Shown: positions 25,439 to 33,873 of the stretch, piece by piece
How positions within the stretch are numbered: the first letter of the stretch is position 1
Layout: every line of letters begins with the position of its first letter
Assembly: GCA_026419115.1 (NCBI GenBank)
Contig: JAOAAA010000013.1
Location: forward strand, 1-44,446
Direction of reading: 5' to 3'
DNA from: Gemmataceae bacterium
GTDB taxonomy: Bacteria > Planctomycetota > Planctomycetia > Gemmatales > Gemmataceae
DNA length: 44,446 nucleotides
Program-made: the position numbers and the translations under genes
The notes under the pieces: model-generated
The model's database searches: none
What the model saw: only the letters and a program-made list of their open reading frames with translations
What the model was told of the DNA's origin: nothing

Positions 25439-27874
25439 ATGCATGTCCATGTTCTAAAAGGCTGTGCACCAGCTCCTCTAGCCAATTATTTGAAGGCCTT
25501 AGGAGTGCTACGGTTGGTTGGGGAACAAGCCGATCCGCAAGCCCGCGGTTGGTGGGACGGCGAACGCTTCTGCCTGCTGAGCAAGCTATCGAAACAGGAT
25601 CTGGAAACATTCTTTCTGGATAAGTACGAACCGACGCCGCTCCTCTCACCGTGGAATAAGGGCTGCGGGTTCTTCAAGGCCGATGATCCGGGATTGTGTC
25701 CCCTGGAACATTCAACCGCACCACGCTTCAAGCGATTTCGTGATGGCATTCTGGCGGGACGCCGATTGTTGGATGAGATCAGCCAAGCGGATGCCGCTAT
25801 CCGCGCGATCAAGGCACGCACCAAAACAAACAAGAGTTTTCAATCGGAGGAGCAACGCCGACTTCTTGAATTAGATCCGACTTATCGAAGCCTGCTTCAA
25901 CAACTGCGAGAACAACTCAAGAAACCTGATATCCAACAGGATGAGCGAGCCAAGCTCGAACGCGATCTGAAAACGATCACGGAACTGACCCACAGCGTTC
26001 CCAAGCCCCCGACAAAGACGGAAGCCGAGGCGCTCAAAGCGAGTAGCGGCTACAAGCAGGTGCTGGCGGCGGCGGAACGCCGCTTCAAATCCCTTAAAGC
26101 CACCTTGATTCCCGACTGCCGACGGCTTTGGCGTGGACCCCATGCTGATTGGCTGGCCGCAGCGGTGGTGCTGGATGAGAAAGGCAAACCCGTCTGGCCG
26201 TCACTTCTGGGCACGGGTGGGAACGATGGGAATCTCGACTTTACGAACAACTTCATGCAGCAGATCGGCTCGCTTTTTGACGTGGCGACGAAAAGTGGGC
26301 TGCCGAAAGACTCCGCAGCAAGTTTACTCAGTGATGCGCTGTGGTCCGTCCCCACCCATCATTTGGAAAGTGCCGCCATTGGCCAATTCCAGCCCGGTTC
26401 GGCCGGTGGGGCCAATAGCTCGACCGGATTCGAGAGTGGGAACCGGGTCAATCCGTGGGATTTCGTGTTGATGATGGAAGGCGCGGTTCTCTTCACGTCC
26501 CGAGCCACGCGACGACTGGACCCTAATGCTTTCACCAAGGCCAGTGCGCCGTTTGCCGTGCGTCCGCACGCGGCGGGGTTTGCCTCACCGGGTTTCGAAA
26601 ATGCCCAGCGTGGTGAGCAATGGATGCCGTTGTGGCGGCAACCGGCTACACTCACCGATCTGACCACTCTGCTAGGTGAAGCTCGATTGCAACTGGATCG
26701 ACAACCAGCTCATCGGCCGATCGATGCCGCCCGGGCGATCAGCTGTTTGGGGGTGGCTCGCGGCGTTGAGGCATTCGTGCGGTATGGCTATCTGGAACGG
26801 AACGGTCAAGCGACACTTGCGGTTCCTCTGGGTCGCATTCAAGTTCGCCATCATCCGCGAGCCTACCTGATCGATGATCTGGCCGCTTGGATGGATCGCG
26901 TCCAACGCCTAAGCCGAGATAGCAACCCCCCCGCTCGGTTGGTGCATGCCGAGCGTCGGTTGGCGGATGCGGTCTTCGCTGCGTTGACGCACGACTACTC
27001 CCCCGATCGTTGGCAGGCCATTTTGCTCGCGGCCGCCGACATTGAAACTTTGCAGGCAACCGGCACAGCGATAGATGAAGGACGTATGACGCCAATACCG
27101 TCACTTCGGCCTGATTGGGTCGAGGCCATTAACGATGGTTCACCCGAGTTTCGCCTTGCCTTGGCCTTGGGGAGTGTGGCTGCAAATTATCACGAGAACA
27201 AACCATTCGACCCAATTCGGCACCATTTTCTCCCCTTGGAAGCTGGAGCGAGAAAATTCAAGATTGCCGACAAGAAATTGGAGAAAGACGCTCGCGTCGT
27301 TGCCTTGGGGCATGAGCCACTGAGTGATCTTTCCGCCATCGTTGAACGACGTTTGATCGAAGCGACGCAGAAAGGCCAACGGCGATGCCCGTTGGTAGCT
27401 GCCGCGGGGTGTGATGCAAGGCTCGACGATCTGACTCAATTCCTCAGCGGTGCTGTCGATCCCGATCGAATGTTTGGTCTTGCTCGTGCCTTGATGGCAA
27501 TTGATTGGAAAAAGTGGACTCAAAATTGGGTTCCTACAGTTTCATCCAAACGCAAGTTAGAACACCCCGATGAAAGTTGGCTAGCGGTGCGGTTATGCTG
27601 CCTGCCTTTTGCGATTGATGAAGTTCACGACATCCCTGCTGATGAGCGGATCGTGCGGTTGTTGGTCTCGGGCGATGCTGCTCGGGCCATCGAGCTAGCC
27701 AAGCAACGCCTAAGGTCCGTAGGGATACGCCCACCGATTTATGCGGGCACAACCGATTCCGAAACCGCACGTCGTTGGGCCGCCGCGTTGGCTTTCCCCA
27801 TTCATCGGACGACCGCTCGAAAAATAACTGAAATTCTTGACCCCTCATTAAAGAAAGGACGAACTTATGCCTGA
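25439..27874 (+). CDS. csx17: Type I-G Csx17 (Cas8g) large subunit
   Basis: Csx17 is the large subunit of the type I-G effector complex, expected to recognise the PAM and recruit Cas3. The N-terminus carries the family signature: LKGCAPAPLANYLKALGVLRLV, then WWDGERF, FFLDKYEPTPLLSPWNKGCGF (about residues 5-80). The central region includes a long charged helical segment (about 120-210, Lys/Glu/Gln-rich). GGNDGNLDFTNNFMQ is another conserved patch, as is the GNRVNPWDFVLMMEGA segment. The 811-residue length is within the range I expect for the family. Start ATG at 25439; the csb1 start overlaps its 3' end by 8 bp, indicating translational coupling. Confidence 0.92.
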   Translation: MHVHVLKGCAPAPLANYLKALGVLRLVGEQADPQARGWWDGERFCLLSKLSKQDLETFFLDKYEPTPLLSPWNKGCGFFKADDPGLCPLEHSTAPRFKRFRDGILAGRRLLDEISQADAAIRAIKARTKTNKSFQSEEQRRLLELDPTYRSLLQQLREQLKKPDIQQDERAKLERDLKTITELTHSVPKPPTKTEAEALKASSGYKQVLAAAERRFKSLKATLIPDCRRLWRGPHADWLAAAVVLDEKGKPVWPSLLGTGGNDGNLDFTNNFMQQIGSLFDVATKSGLPKDSAASLLSDALWSVPTHHLESAAIGQFQPGSAGGANSSTGFESGNRVNPWDFVLMMEGAVLFTSRATRRLDPNAFTKASAPFAVRPHAAGFASPGFENAQRGEQWMPLWRQPATLTDLTTLLGEARLQLDRQPAHRPIDAARAISCLGVARGVEAFVRYGYLERNGQATLAVPLGRIQVRHHPRAYLIDDLAAWMDRVQRLSRDSNPPARLVHAERRLADAVFAALTHDYSPDRWQAILLAAADIETLQATGTAIDEGRMTPIPSLRPDWVEAINDGSPEFRLALALGSVAANYHENKPFDPIRHHFLPLEAGARKFKIADKKLEKDARVVALGHEPLSDLSAIVERRLIEATQKGQRRCPLVAAAGCDARLDDLTQFLSGAVDPDRMFGLARALMAIDWKKWTQNWVPTVSSKRKLEHPDESWLAVRLCCLPFAIDEVHDIPADERIVRLLVSGDAARAIELAKQRLRSVGIRPPIYAGTTDSETARRWAAALAFPIHRTTARKITEILDPSLKKGRTYA

Positions 27875-28961
27875 GATTGATCTGACAAAATTAAATTCCG
27901 TCCCGCGCTTGCTCTTCACAGTCGAACTGAAAACTTTGCAAGGCGATCGGTTTCAACCCACGGGCTTTCCTAGCCTTGGGGCCGCGACTTATCAAACCAA
28001 GGAAGGCGAAAAACTGCTGGTAGAGAGTGCCCAGAGTATGGCCAATCGCCTCGAAGCCACCTGTTGGGATGCGGCCACAAACAAGCCCGTCGCGGCGCTG
28101 GATGGCATCAGCCATGTGACCGTGAATCGTGGTGGGAAGTTCCTCACCGATTCGATGCTCGAAGCTCATCGAATCAACAGCCCGTACTTGCTCTGCTCTT
28201 CTGATCGAGCATTCCTCGACGCGTTCCTTCAAGACATGCGCTCCGGCTTGGGTCAGAGGTTGGTGGATGAGAACGAAGGATTCATTTCCCGCAACGAGTT
28301 CGCGAAAGTCATCTTGAAGTACGATGTCGGTTCATTAATCCACGGAGTGTTTTTCGCGAGCAACAAAGTGAAATTACAACCATCGGCGAAACCTTCTTCG
28401 ATCGCAGGGGGGCGTCTGCGTCTTGGTCGTTCTCTATCCGCGTTTATTGAAGCCTCCAACGTGAGGGTAGCGGCAAGCGGAGGCGTCAAGAACGACCAAG
28501 TACATCCAGAGAAAGTATCTGGCGAACTCAGTGAACTCATCGGCAACGTTCCCTTCACACGCGATGAATATGTTGCAGAGAGAATCGATCTTTATATCAA
28601 TCTCGACCTAGCACAAATTCGGGGATATGGGCTAGGCGAAAAGGTGGAACGACTTTTGATTCTGTTGGCTCTGTATCGCGTGCGAAAACTGTTGGAAGGC
28701 GATCTCCGTTTAAGAACCGCTTGTGACTTGGAACCGGTAGATCGAATCAACATTGTTGCCACACGTCCCGAAGGTTTCAAACTTCCCTCACTTTCGGAAT
28801 TAGAGTCGGCCGTCAAAAAAGCAATCACCGAGTGCAAGAACCTGATGGTACAGACGACGGTCACCTTCGAGGACGACCTGAAGAAGGCCAAGGAAGAGAA
28901 CAAAAAGAAAAATAACCAAGACGAAGATACTGATGATGAAGATTCCGATGCTGAAGAATAG
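27867..28961 (+). CDS. csb1: Type I-G Csb1 (Cas7) backbone protein
   Basis: Csb1 (GSU0053 family) is the RAMP-fold Cas7 subunit that polymerises along the crRNA. The 364-residue product shows the family features: an N-terminal strand PRLLFTVELKTLQGDRFQPTGFPSLG, then VESAQSMANRLE, DSMLEAHRINSPYL and the FFASNKVKLQPSAKPSSIAG-type loop, and a glycine-rich GGVKND segment. The last about 30 residues form a highly charged tail (Lys/Glu/Asn then Asp/Glu), which I do not regard as part of the fold. Start ATG 27867 lies inside csx17; csb2 begins 20 bp after its stop. No catalytic residue is expected. Confidence 0.92.
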   Translation: MPEIDLTKLNSVPRLLFTVELKTLQGDRFQPTGFPSLGAATYQTKEGEKLLVESAQSMANRLEATCWDAATNKPVAALDGISHVTVNRGGKFLTDSMLEAHRINSPYLLCSSDRAFLDAFLQDMRSGLGQRLVDENEGFISRNEFAKVILKYDVGSLIHGVFFASNKVKLQPSAKPSSIAGGRLRLGRSLSAFIEASNVRVAASGGVKNDQVHPEKVSGELSELIGNVPFTRDEYVAERIDLYINLDLAQIRGYGLGEKVERLLILLALYRVRKLLEGDLRLRTACDLEPVDRINIVATRPEGFKLPSLSELESAVKKAITECKNLMVQTTVTFEDDLKKAKEENKKKNNQDEDTDDEDSDAEE

Positions 28962-28981
28962 GAAGAATAAGAGAATTAACC

Positions 28982-30577
28982 ATGCCAACGATAAAAATAC
29001 GGTTCCCTAGCGGTCGTTACCATGCAACCCCATGGGGGCACCACGTCAACGAGGGTTTGATCGAATGGCCCCCGTGTCCATGGCGATTATTACGGGCTTT
29101 TGTTGCTGCAGGCTTTTCAAGCCAAGGCTGGAATCAAGTGCCCAGCCTCGCTCAAGGATTAATCAATAAACTGGCCAGTGTTCTTCCATACTACCATCTC
29201 CCGCAAGCGAGTGTTGCTCATAGCCGGCACTTTATGCCGATCGGTGAGTTGAATAAAGGTCGTGAAAAAACGACGCTGGTCTTTGATACTTGGGCCAATG
29301 TCGGTGATGGGGAACTCTTTATTCATTGGCCCTGTGAGCTTGATGCAGAAGAATCTCGTTTGTTTAGTCAACTGGTTTCGGCACTCGGTTATCTGGGTCG
29401 CAGCGAAAGTTGGGTCGAAGCCGAGGTGACCAACATCACTCGTGAATGGGACTCGGTACCCTGCCAATCCGGAGACCGTCGAGGTTACGGTTGGGAACAA
29501 GTCCCGCTCATGGCGGCTATTCCACCAAACGAGTATCAAAAATGGCGACAAGAAGTAACCGAGCCAATCCTTGAAAAAATCAAGCCTCCTCGTCGCGGTG
29601 GGAAACGTGGCCCTAGTGAGAAGGATATCGAAAAAAATCGGCAAGAAAGAGAGAAAGCTGTGGAGCCTTATCCAGCTGATTTGCTATCTTGCCTGACCAA
29701 GGATACGGCGTGGTGGAAGGGTCACGGCTGGTCACAGCCGCCCGGTTCGCAGCGCGTGCTGTACTGGCGACGTATTGATACCCTTGAGGTGGGAGTTCCC
29801 ACTCAGAGAAGAGCCTATCCCCTACCTGAGGTGGAATGTATATTACTCGCGTTGAGTTCACCGACTGGGAATAAATCGCCTCTTCCTCATGTGAGTCGCA
29901 CTTTACCTCAAGCGGAACACATTCGACGAGCCTTGATCTGCAAGGCAGGGAACGGAGAAAGAATTGATTGTCCCTCGTTACTCGGAAAAATTAACGACCA
30001 ACGAATTTTTGGTTCACATGACCACGCTCATTTTATTCCGCTGGATTTAGATGGAGATCAACATCTGGATCATATCTTAATCTACGCCAAAGGGAAATTG
30101 TGTAGCACTGCACAAAGGGCCGTTCGGGAATTGAAACGAACATGGACCAAAGGCGGGGTCGGGGAATTACAACTCGCGATTGTTGCGAGTGGATCGATCG
30201 AATCACTGAGAAAAATCCGTGGTTATGGTTCAGCAATCGAACAAATCATTGGTCCATCTAGGGGGGCACACGTTTGGGAAAGTGTAACTCCTTTTGTGCT
30301 TCCCCGCTATTTAAAGAAGAATGGGAAGAATAATTTTGTCGGTCAAGTTCAAGCAGAGTTGACAGTTCGCGGATTCCCTGAAGCGAAGGTTGAACTGGTT
30401 AAAGAATTAACCCAAAAATTACGTCATTTTGTACGATGCCGATCTAGGGGAGGGGTTCCCCCCAATGTGGATATGGGTTTCGGTCTACGTCTTCATTTCA
30501 CTACCCCCGTTCAGGGACCAATTCTAATTGGTTACGCATCCCATTACGGTTTAGGGTTATTTCGAGCCTGTTCGTAG
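28982..30577 (+). CDS. csb2: Type I-G Csb2 (Cas5-Cas6 fusion)
   Basis: Csb2 (GSU0054 family) fuses Cas5-like and Cas6-like RAMP halves; it caps the crRNA 5' end and is expected to process pre-crRNA. The 531-residue protein begins with a RAMP strand and IEWPPCPWRLLRAFVAAG (residues 27-44, typical). A Lys/Arg-rich linker (about 198-228) joins the halves. The conserved histidine-rich motif GSHDHAHFIPLDLDGD (344-359; H346, H348, H350) and LDHILIYAKG sit in the second half and may include catalytic residues. A glycine-rich loop near the C-terminus (GGVPPNVDMGFGLRL) fits Cas6. It is the last gene of the operon; cas1, cas2 and cas4 do not follow. Confidence 0.9.
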   Translation: MPTIKIRFPSGRYHATPWGHHVNEGLIEWPPCPWRLLRAFVAAGFSSQGWNQVPSLAQGLINKLASVLPYYHLPQASVAHSRHFMPIGELNKGREKTTLVFDTWANVGDGELFIHWPCELDAEESRLFSQLVSALGYLGRSESWVEAEVTNITREWDSVPCQSGDRRGYGWEQVPLMAAIPPNEYQKWRQEVTEPILEKIKPPRRGGKRGPSEKDIEKNRQEREKAVEPYPADLLSCLTKDTAWWKGHGWSQPPGSQRVLYWRRIDTLEVGVPTQRRAYPLPEVECILLALSSPTGNKSPLPHVSRTLPQAEHIRRALICKAGNGERIDCPSLLGKINDQRIFGSHDHAHFIPLDLDGDQHLDHILIYAKGKLCSTAQRAVRELKRTWTKGGVGELQLAIVASGSIESLRKIRGYGSAIEQIIGPSRGAHVWESVTPFVLPRYLKKNGKNNFVGQVQAELTVRGFPEAKVELVKELTQKLRHFVRCRSRGGVPPNVDMGFGLRLHFTTPVQGPILIGYASHYGLGLFRACS

Positions 30578-30608
30578 CCTCCTTGGGGTTTGATTTTGGC
30601 TAGATTAG

Positions 30609-30908
30609 CCTCGTAGCGTACCCTTTCTCGTTATTCCACTCCGGTTAATCAAACGCTTATTCGCTACGGTGCCGAAACCGAAAAAAGGTTTGGTCACTTC
30701 GTGGGGTACCGATCCGTTTACTTTGGGGGCGTATAGTGCGGTCGCTGTAGGGGGAAGCCCCCAAGATTTCGATACCTTGGCGGAGCCGGTTGGAGATCGA
30801 TTGTTCTTTGCCGGTGAAGCCACTTCTCGAAATTACGCCGGTACCGTTCATGGAGCCTACCTCAGTGGCTTGCGAGAAGCGAAACGCATTCAAAAACTCA
30901 TTGGTTGA
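30609..30908 (+). pseudogene. Flavin amine oxidase, C-terminal remnant
   Basis: An open stretch of 99 codons after an in-frame TAG (30606-30608) encodes the C-terminus of a flavin-containing monoamine/polyamine oxidase. VTSWGTDPFTLGAYS and the FAD-contacting LAEPVGDRLFFAGEATS, followed by YAGTVHGAYLSGLREAKRI, are textbook for this family. Family members are about 430-500 residues and start with a GxGxxG dinucleotide fold; none of that is present upstream, where csb2 ends at 30577. Homology seems to begin near 30640. So the gene has lost about four-fifths of its 5' end. A GTG at 30669 could start a 79-codon frame, but a functional product is unlikely. Confidence 0.8.
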
Positions 30909-30989
30909 ATCGGCATCGATTCTTCGGTTTCATCTGTTATGAATTTCAAAAATATCCCAAGAATGATTCCAAATCTGGGAGAAAATTTC

Positions 30990-31982
30990 ATGTTGGTTCG
31001 ATTTTTTTCGGGTACCATTTTGTTGATTTTGGTGGCTTGTCTGTTGGAATTGAATGGGCAAGAACAACCCCAAGGGAAGGGCAAGGGTAAAGGCAAAGGA
31101 CCTGATGCTAAACTCAAGGCCGATCAAGATGTGTTTCACTTCTTGCTCGAAAATCATAAGGACATTAAACGCACAGTCAAACTTCTGGATAATGGTGTTG
31201 AAACCCTTACCGAATCGGACAAACCGGAAATTGCTGCCAAAATCCAAGAACACGTCGAAGCCATGCATCAACGGGTGAAGGAGGGTCGGGGGTTACGTCA
31301 CTGGGATGAATTATTTGCCGAGATTTTCAAACACTACGACAAGATCAAAATGACGGTCGAAAAGACCAAAAAAGGGGTGCTAGTCAAAGAAACGTCTGAA
31401 GATAAATATGTTGTGAAATTGATCCAAGCTCATGCGGAAGTCGTGAGCCAATTCGTGGCGTCGGGATTCACGGAAGCACATAAGAATCACGAAGTGCCGA
31501 AAGATTCTCCCAAGGTCGATTTGATCTATCCAATCATTCCCAAGTTCGGTGGGGTCGTTCCTCTTCCAAAAGCAGTCGAGCAACCCCGCAAGGGAACCAA
31601 AATTGTTTTCGATGTCACGGCGGATTCCAAAGAGGTGAACAAAGGTCTTGAACGAGCGGCTCGATTGTTGAATCTATATGGTTCGGCAGGGCTGAAGGCG
31701 GCGGATATTAAAATTACGATCATCTTACACGGAGATGCCACCAAGGTGGCTCTTTCGGATGAGGCCTACAAAGCAAAATTCTCTGCCGAGTCCAACCCCA
31801 ATCTTCCATTGATTCGCGAGTTGCAAAAAGCCGGTGTGGAAGTGCTCGTGTGTGGCCAAGCGGTCTCGTACAAAGGATTCCAGAGCAGTGAAATCGCCAA
31901 AGAAGTCCCAATTGCATTGGCGGCTCTCACGGTCATCATCAATCGCCAGACGGACGGCTATGCCTGTGTGCCAATTCCATGA
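30990..31982 (+). CDS. Secreted helical-domain/DsrE fusion protein
   Basis: A 330-residue exported protein. Signal peptide 1-23 is followed by a Gly-Lys repeat (KGKGKGKG, 30-37). A helical domain (about 43-168) has many spaced histidines (H50, H56, H88, H93, H104, H115, H148, H164, H167), in segments such as HFLLENHKDIKRTV, GVETLTES, HVEAMHQRV and LIQAHAEVV. The spaced histidines hint at a metal- or haem-binding bundle. The C-terminal domain (about 200-330) resembles DsrE/DsrF sulfur-relay proteins, with KIVFDVTADS, IILHGDATKV and a single cysteine in EVLVCGQAVSYKGF. I recall the helical segment as a family of its own but know no function. ATG 30990 is preferred over 30939 because GGGAGA lies 7 bp upstream and the signal peptide then starts correctly. 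Confidence 0.75.
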   Translation: MLVRFFSGTILLILVACLLELNGQEQPQGKGKGKGKGPDAKLKADQDVFHFLLENHKDIKRTVKLLDNGVETLTESDKPEIAAKIQEHVEAMHQRVKEGRGLRHWDELFAEIFKHYDKIKMTVEKTKKGVLVKETSEDKYVVKLIQAHAEVVSQFVASGFTEAHKNHEVPKDSPKVDLIYPIIPKFGGVVPLPKAVEQPRKGTKIVFDVTADSKEVNKGLERAARLLNLYGSAGLKAADIKITIILHGDATKVALSDEAYKAKFSAESNPNLPLIRELQKAGVEVLVCGQAVSYKGFQSSEIAKEVPIALAALTVIINRQTDGYACVPIP

Positions 31983-32166
31983 AATATGAACAAGGAATTG
32001 TCATGAGTGTTCATAGAGATATAGGATGTAAAGGGAAACGGTAACAGAAGTGAAGAATAAATGAGTGTTTGGATGAAAAGTTTTGAAATACCAATGGTAT
32101 ATCTATTCAAGGTGATAAGATTTAGTGATAGACAGAATTTAAGTTTAAACTTTTGACGGAGAATTT

Positions 32167-33144
32167 ATGAGAATCCTCTCCCCGAAGAAAAGAAAGTGTG
32201 GTTTTACACTCATTGAGTTGTTGGTGGTAATAGCGATCATCGCCATCCTGATTGGGTTATTGTTACCCGCAGTGCAAAAGGTTCGCGAAGCGGCGAATCG
32301 GGCGACCAGCAGCAACAACATTAAGCAGATTTTGCTTGCCACTCACAACGGCCATGATTCTTTGGGCGTGCTCCCGCCTGTGGTCGCTTTTTGGTGGAGC
32401 AATCCTGCTTACACAGGGGGCTATACTAACAGCGACGGAACATTCTTTTTTTGCCTTCTGCCTTACTTTGAGCAAGGAGCATTACAAACTAACATCACCA
32501 ACTGGCCAGGAAGCGGTTTGGGCGCAATCAATAGCACACAAGCAGCTATGAGTATTCCGATTAAAACGTTGATTGCACCAAATGATCCGACGGGACCAAG
32601 CAATCTACGTTCCTACAAATTCACAGCGAGTTGGTTCTGGAATCCAGCAGGTGCCGATGTGGCTTTGTGTAGTTACGCTTGTAACTTCCAAGTATTCAGT
32701 CGAGTGGGAAGCGGTGCCGGCGGTGGTGGCCCTTGGGATTGGCACGCCACTGCAGGAACCACACGAATCACGGACATACAAGACGGTACTTCAAACACAA
32801 TCTTTGTGGCTGAACGACGAAAGGTCTGCGGAACCGCAGGGAACTTTGGTAATTCGTGGGGAAATCCCGCTGAAGATTCTTGGTGGCCCGTTTTTGGACG
32901 AATTGATGTAAACTGGTCCAGTGCCCCCCCAACCCCGACTTCGTTATTCCCTGTTCCACAGGTCAATCCTCGACCGGAACAATGCAATCAATGGCAGTTC
33001 ACCGCACATGGTCACTCTTCTTCAGGAACATTGGTTGGTATGGGAGATGGCAGTGTCCGGAATGTGAACCGGAGTATTAGTGTGGCAACTTGGAGTGCTG
33101 CTCTCATGCCCAGCGATGGCCGTGTCTTAGGTTCCGACTGGTAA
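32167..33144 (+). CDS. DUF1559 secreted protein with prepilin-type leader
   Basis: A 325-residue DUF1559 family member. The leader [19 protein letters not shown] (residues 13-31) and [16 protein letters not shown] follow a short basic start; C-terminal [13 protein letters not shown] completes the family signature. The ATG at 32167 has GGAG 5 bp upstream. It forms a pair with the small lipoprotein gene after it, an arrangement common in planctomycetes, and is separated from it by a strong terminator. Its leader-coding DNA shares a 48-bp identical block with the DUF1559 gene at 33874. Confidence 0.93.
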   Translation: MRILSPKKRKCGFTLIELLVVIAIIAILIGLLLPAVQKVREAANRATSSNNIKQILLATHNGHDSLGVLPPVVAFWWSNPAYTGGYTNSDGTFFFCLLPYFEQGALQTNITNWPGSGLGAINSTQAAMSIPIKTLIAPNDPTGPSNLRSYKFTASWFWNPAGADVALCSYACNFQVFSRVGSGAGGGGPWDWHATAGTTRITDIQDGTSNTIFVAERRKVCGTAGNFGNSWGNPAEDSWWPVFGRIDVNWSSAPPTPTSLFPVPQVNPRPEQCNQWQFTAHGHSSSGTLVGMGDGSVRNVNRSISVATWSAALMPSDGRVLGSDW

Positions 33145-33169
33145 TCGCTTCTAAATTCTTATGAGAAAG

Positions 33170-33217
33170 ACGCTGAAGCTAACAAACCTTGACTCGCTTC
33201 AGCGTTTTATTTTTTTC
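33170..33217 (+). terminator. Strong rho-independent terminator
   Basis: ACGCTGAAGC (33170-33179) and GCTTCAGCGT (33196-33205) form a perfect 10-bp stem over a 16-nt loop, followed immediately by TTTATTTTTTT. It ends the DUF1559 transcript 26 bp after its stop. It is the clearest intrinsic terminator in the window. Confidence 0.93.
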
Positions 33218-33239
33218 GTTAGACTCATTGGAGATTCTT

Positions 33240-33656
33240 ATGAAGTGGGTGACTGCTGTTAGGCTATTTTTCTTTTGTGGTTTGCTCGTCTGTTTCGGGT
33301 GTAATAAAGAGGGAAAGCTAATTACAGTAAAAGGTACGGTTACTTTAGATGAGCAACCGTTTGAGGTGGGTATGGTCTTCTTTGAACAACTCAATAGCAC
33401 GGAAAAATTCCAAGCCACGCTCAATAATAATGGAACTTTTGAGACAAAATTACCTCCCGGAAAATATAACTGTTACATTCAAAATTTCATGTTCAAAATG
33501 CAAGCAGAGAAGGGGGCTGCTGTGAGCGGAATTGGCGGGCTTTCCGGAAAATTTATACCCGTTCCTGAAAAATATACTAAAGCTACAACGTCTGGATTTA
33601 CAATCGAGGGGCCGCCTGAAAAAGTGGAATTCAAAATGATCAGCAAAGCCCAATGA
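33240..33656 (+). CDS. Small lipoprotein, carboxypeptidase-regulatory-like fold
   Basis: A 138-residue lipoprotein. The signal peptide ends in a lipobox-like FGCNKEG (C near residue 21). The mature part reads KGTVTLDEQPFEVGMVFFEQ then NNNGTFETKLPPGKYNCYI, the transthyretin/carboxypeptidase-regulatory-like beta-sandwich pattern common in planctomycete lipoproteins next to DUF1559 genes. ATG 33240 is chosen because GGAG (33230-33233) sits 6 bp upstream and the signal peptide starts there; the frame opening at 33189 lies inside the terminator. Likely exported to an outer-facing membrane; function unknown. Confidence 0.82.
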   Translation: MKWVTAVRLFFFCGLLVCFGCNKEGKLITVKGTVTLDEQPFEVGMVFFEQLNSTEKFQATLNNNGTFETKLPPGKYNCYIQNFMFKMQAEKGAAVSGIGGLSGKFIPVPEKYTKATTSGFTIEGPPEKVEFKMISKAQ

Positions 33657-33873
33657 TTTGCTTTTCAGGCTCATTTTTCTCGAAAAAAAAATCGAAGCCC
33701 TCACTTTTTTAATCCTTTCATCATTTTTCAGGTTCCCCTCATTAAAAAAGTTCAATTTTTTCAAAAAAATGACGAAGTTGAGTATGATTTTTTTATGAAA
33801 ATGGTGTTAAATCATAAGGGCAGTCATTTTGACGACTGTTTATCTCTTTTTATTTTCCTTACACGGAGTTGTT
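33657..33873. promoter_or_regulatory. A/T-homopolymer-rich spacer before DUF1559 gene
   Basis: This 217-bp spacer has many A and T runs of six to nine and a small dyad CAGTC/GACTG (about 33822-33839). A loose repetition of TTTTCAGG (about 33664 and 33725) is seen. It presumably holds the promoter of the next gene; I cannot place -35 and -10 elements with confidence. Confidence 0.3.

Noticed and set aside
30606-30908. Treating the amine oxidase fragment as a small intact gene
   Set aside because: It begins in the middle of a conserved domain, without the FAD-binding N-terminus or a convincing start; a degraded remnant is simpler.
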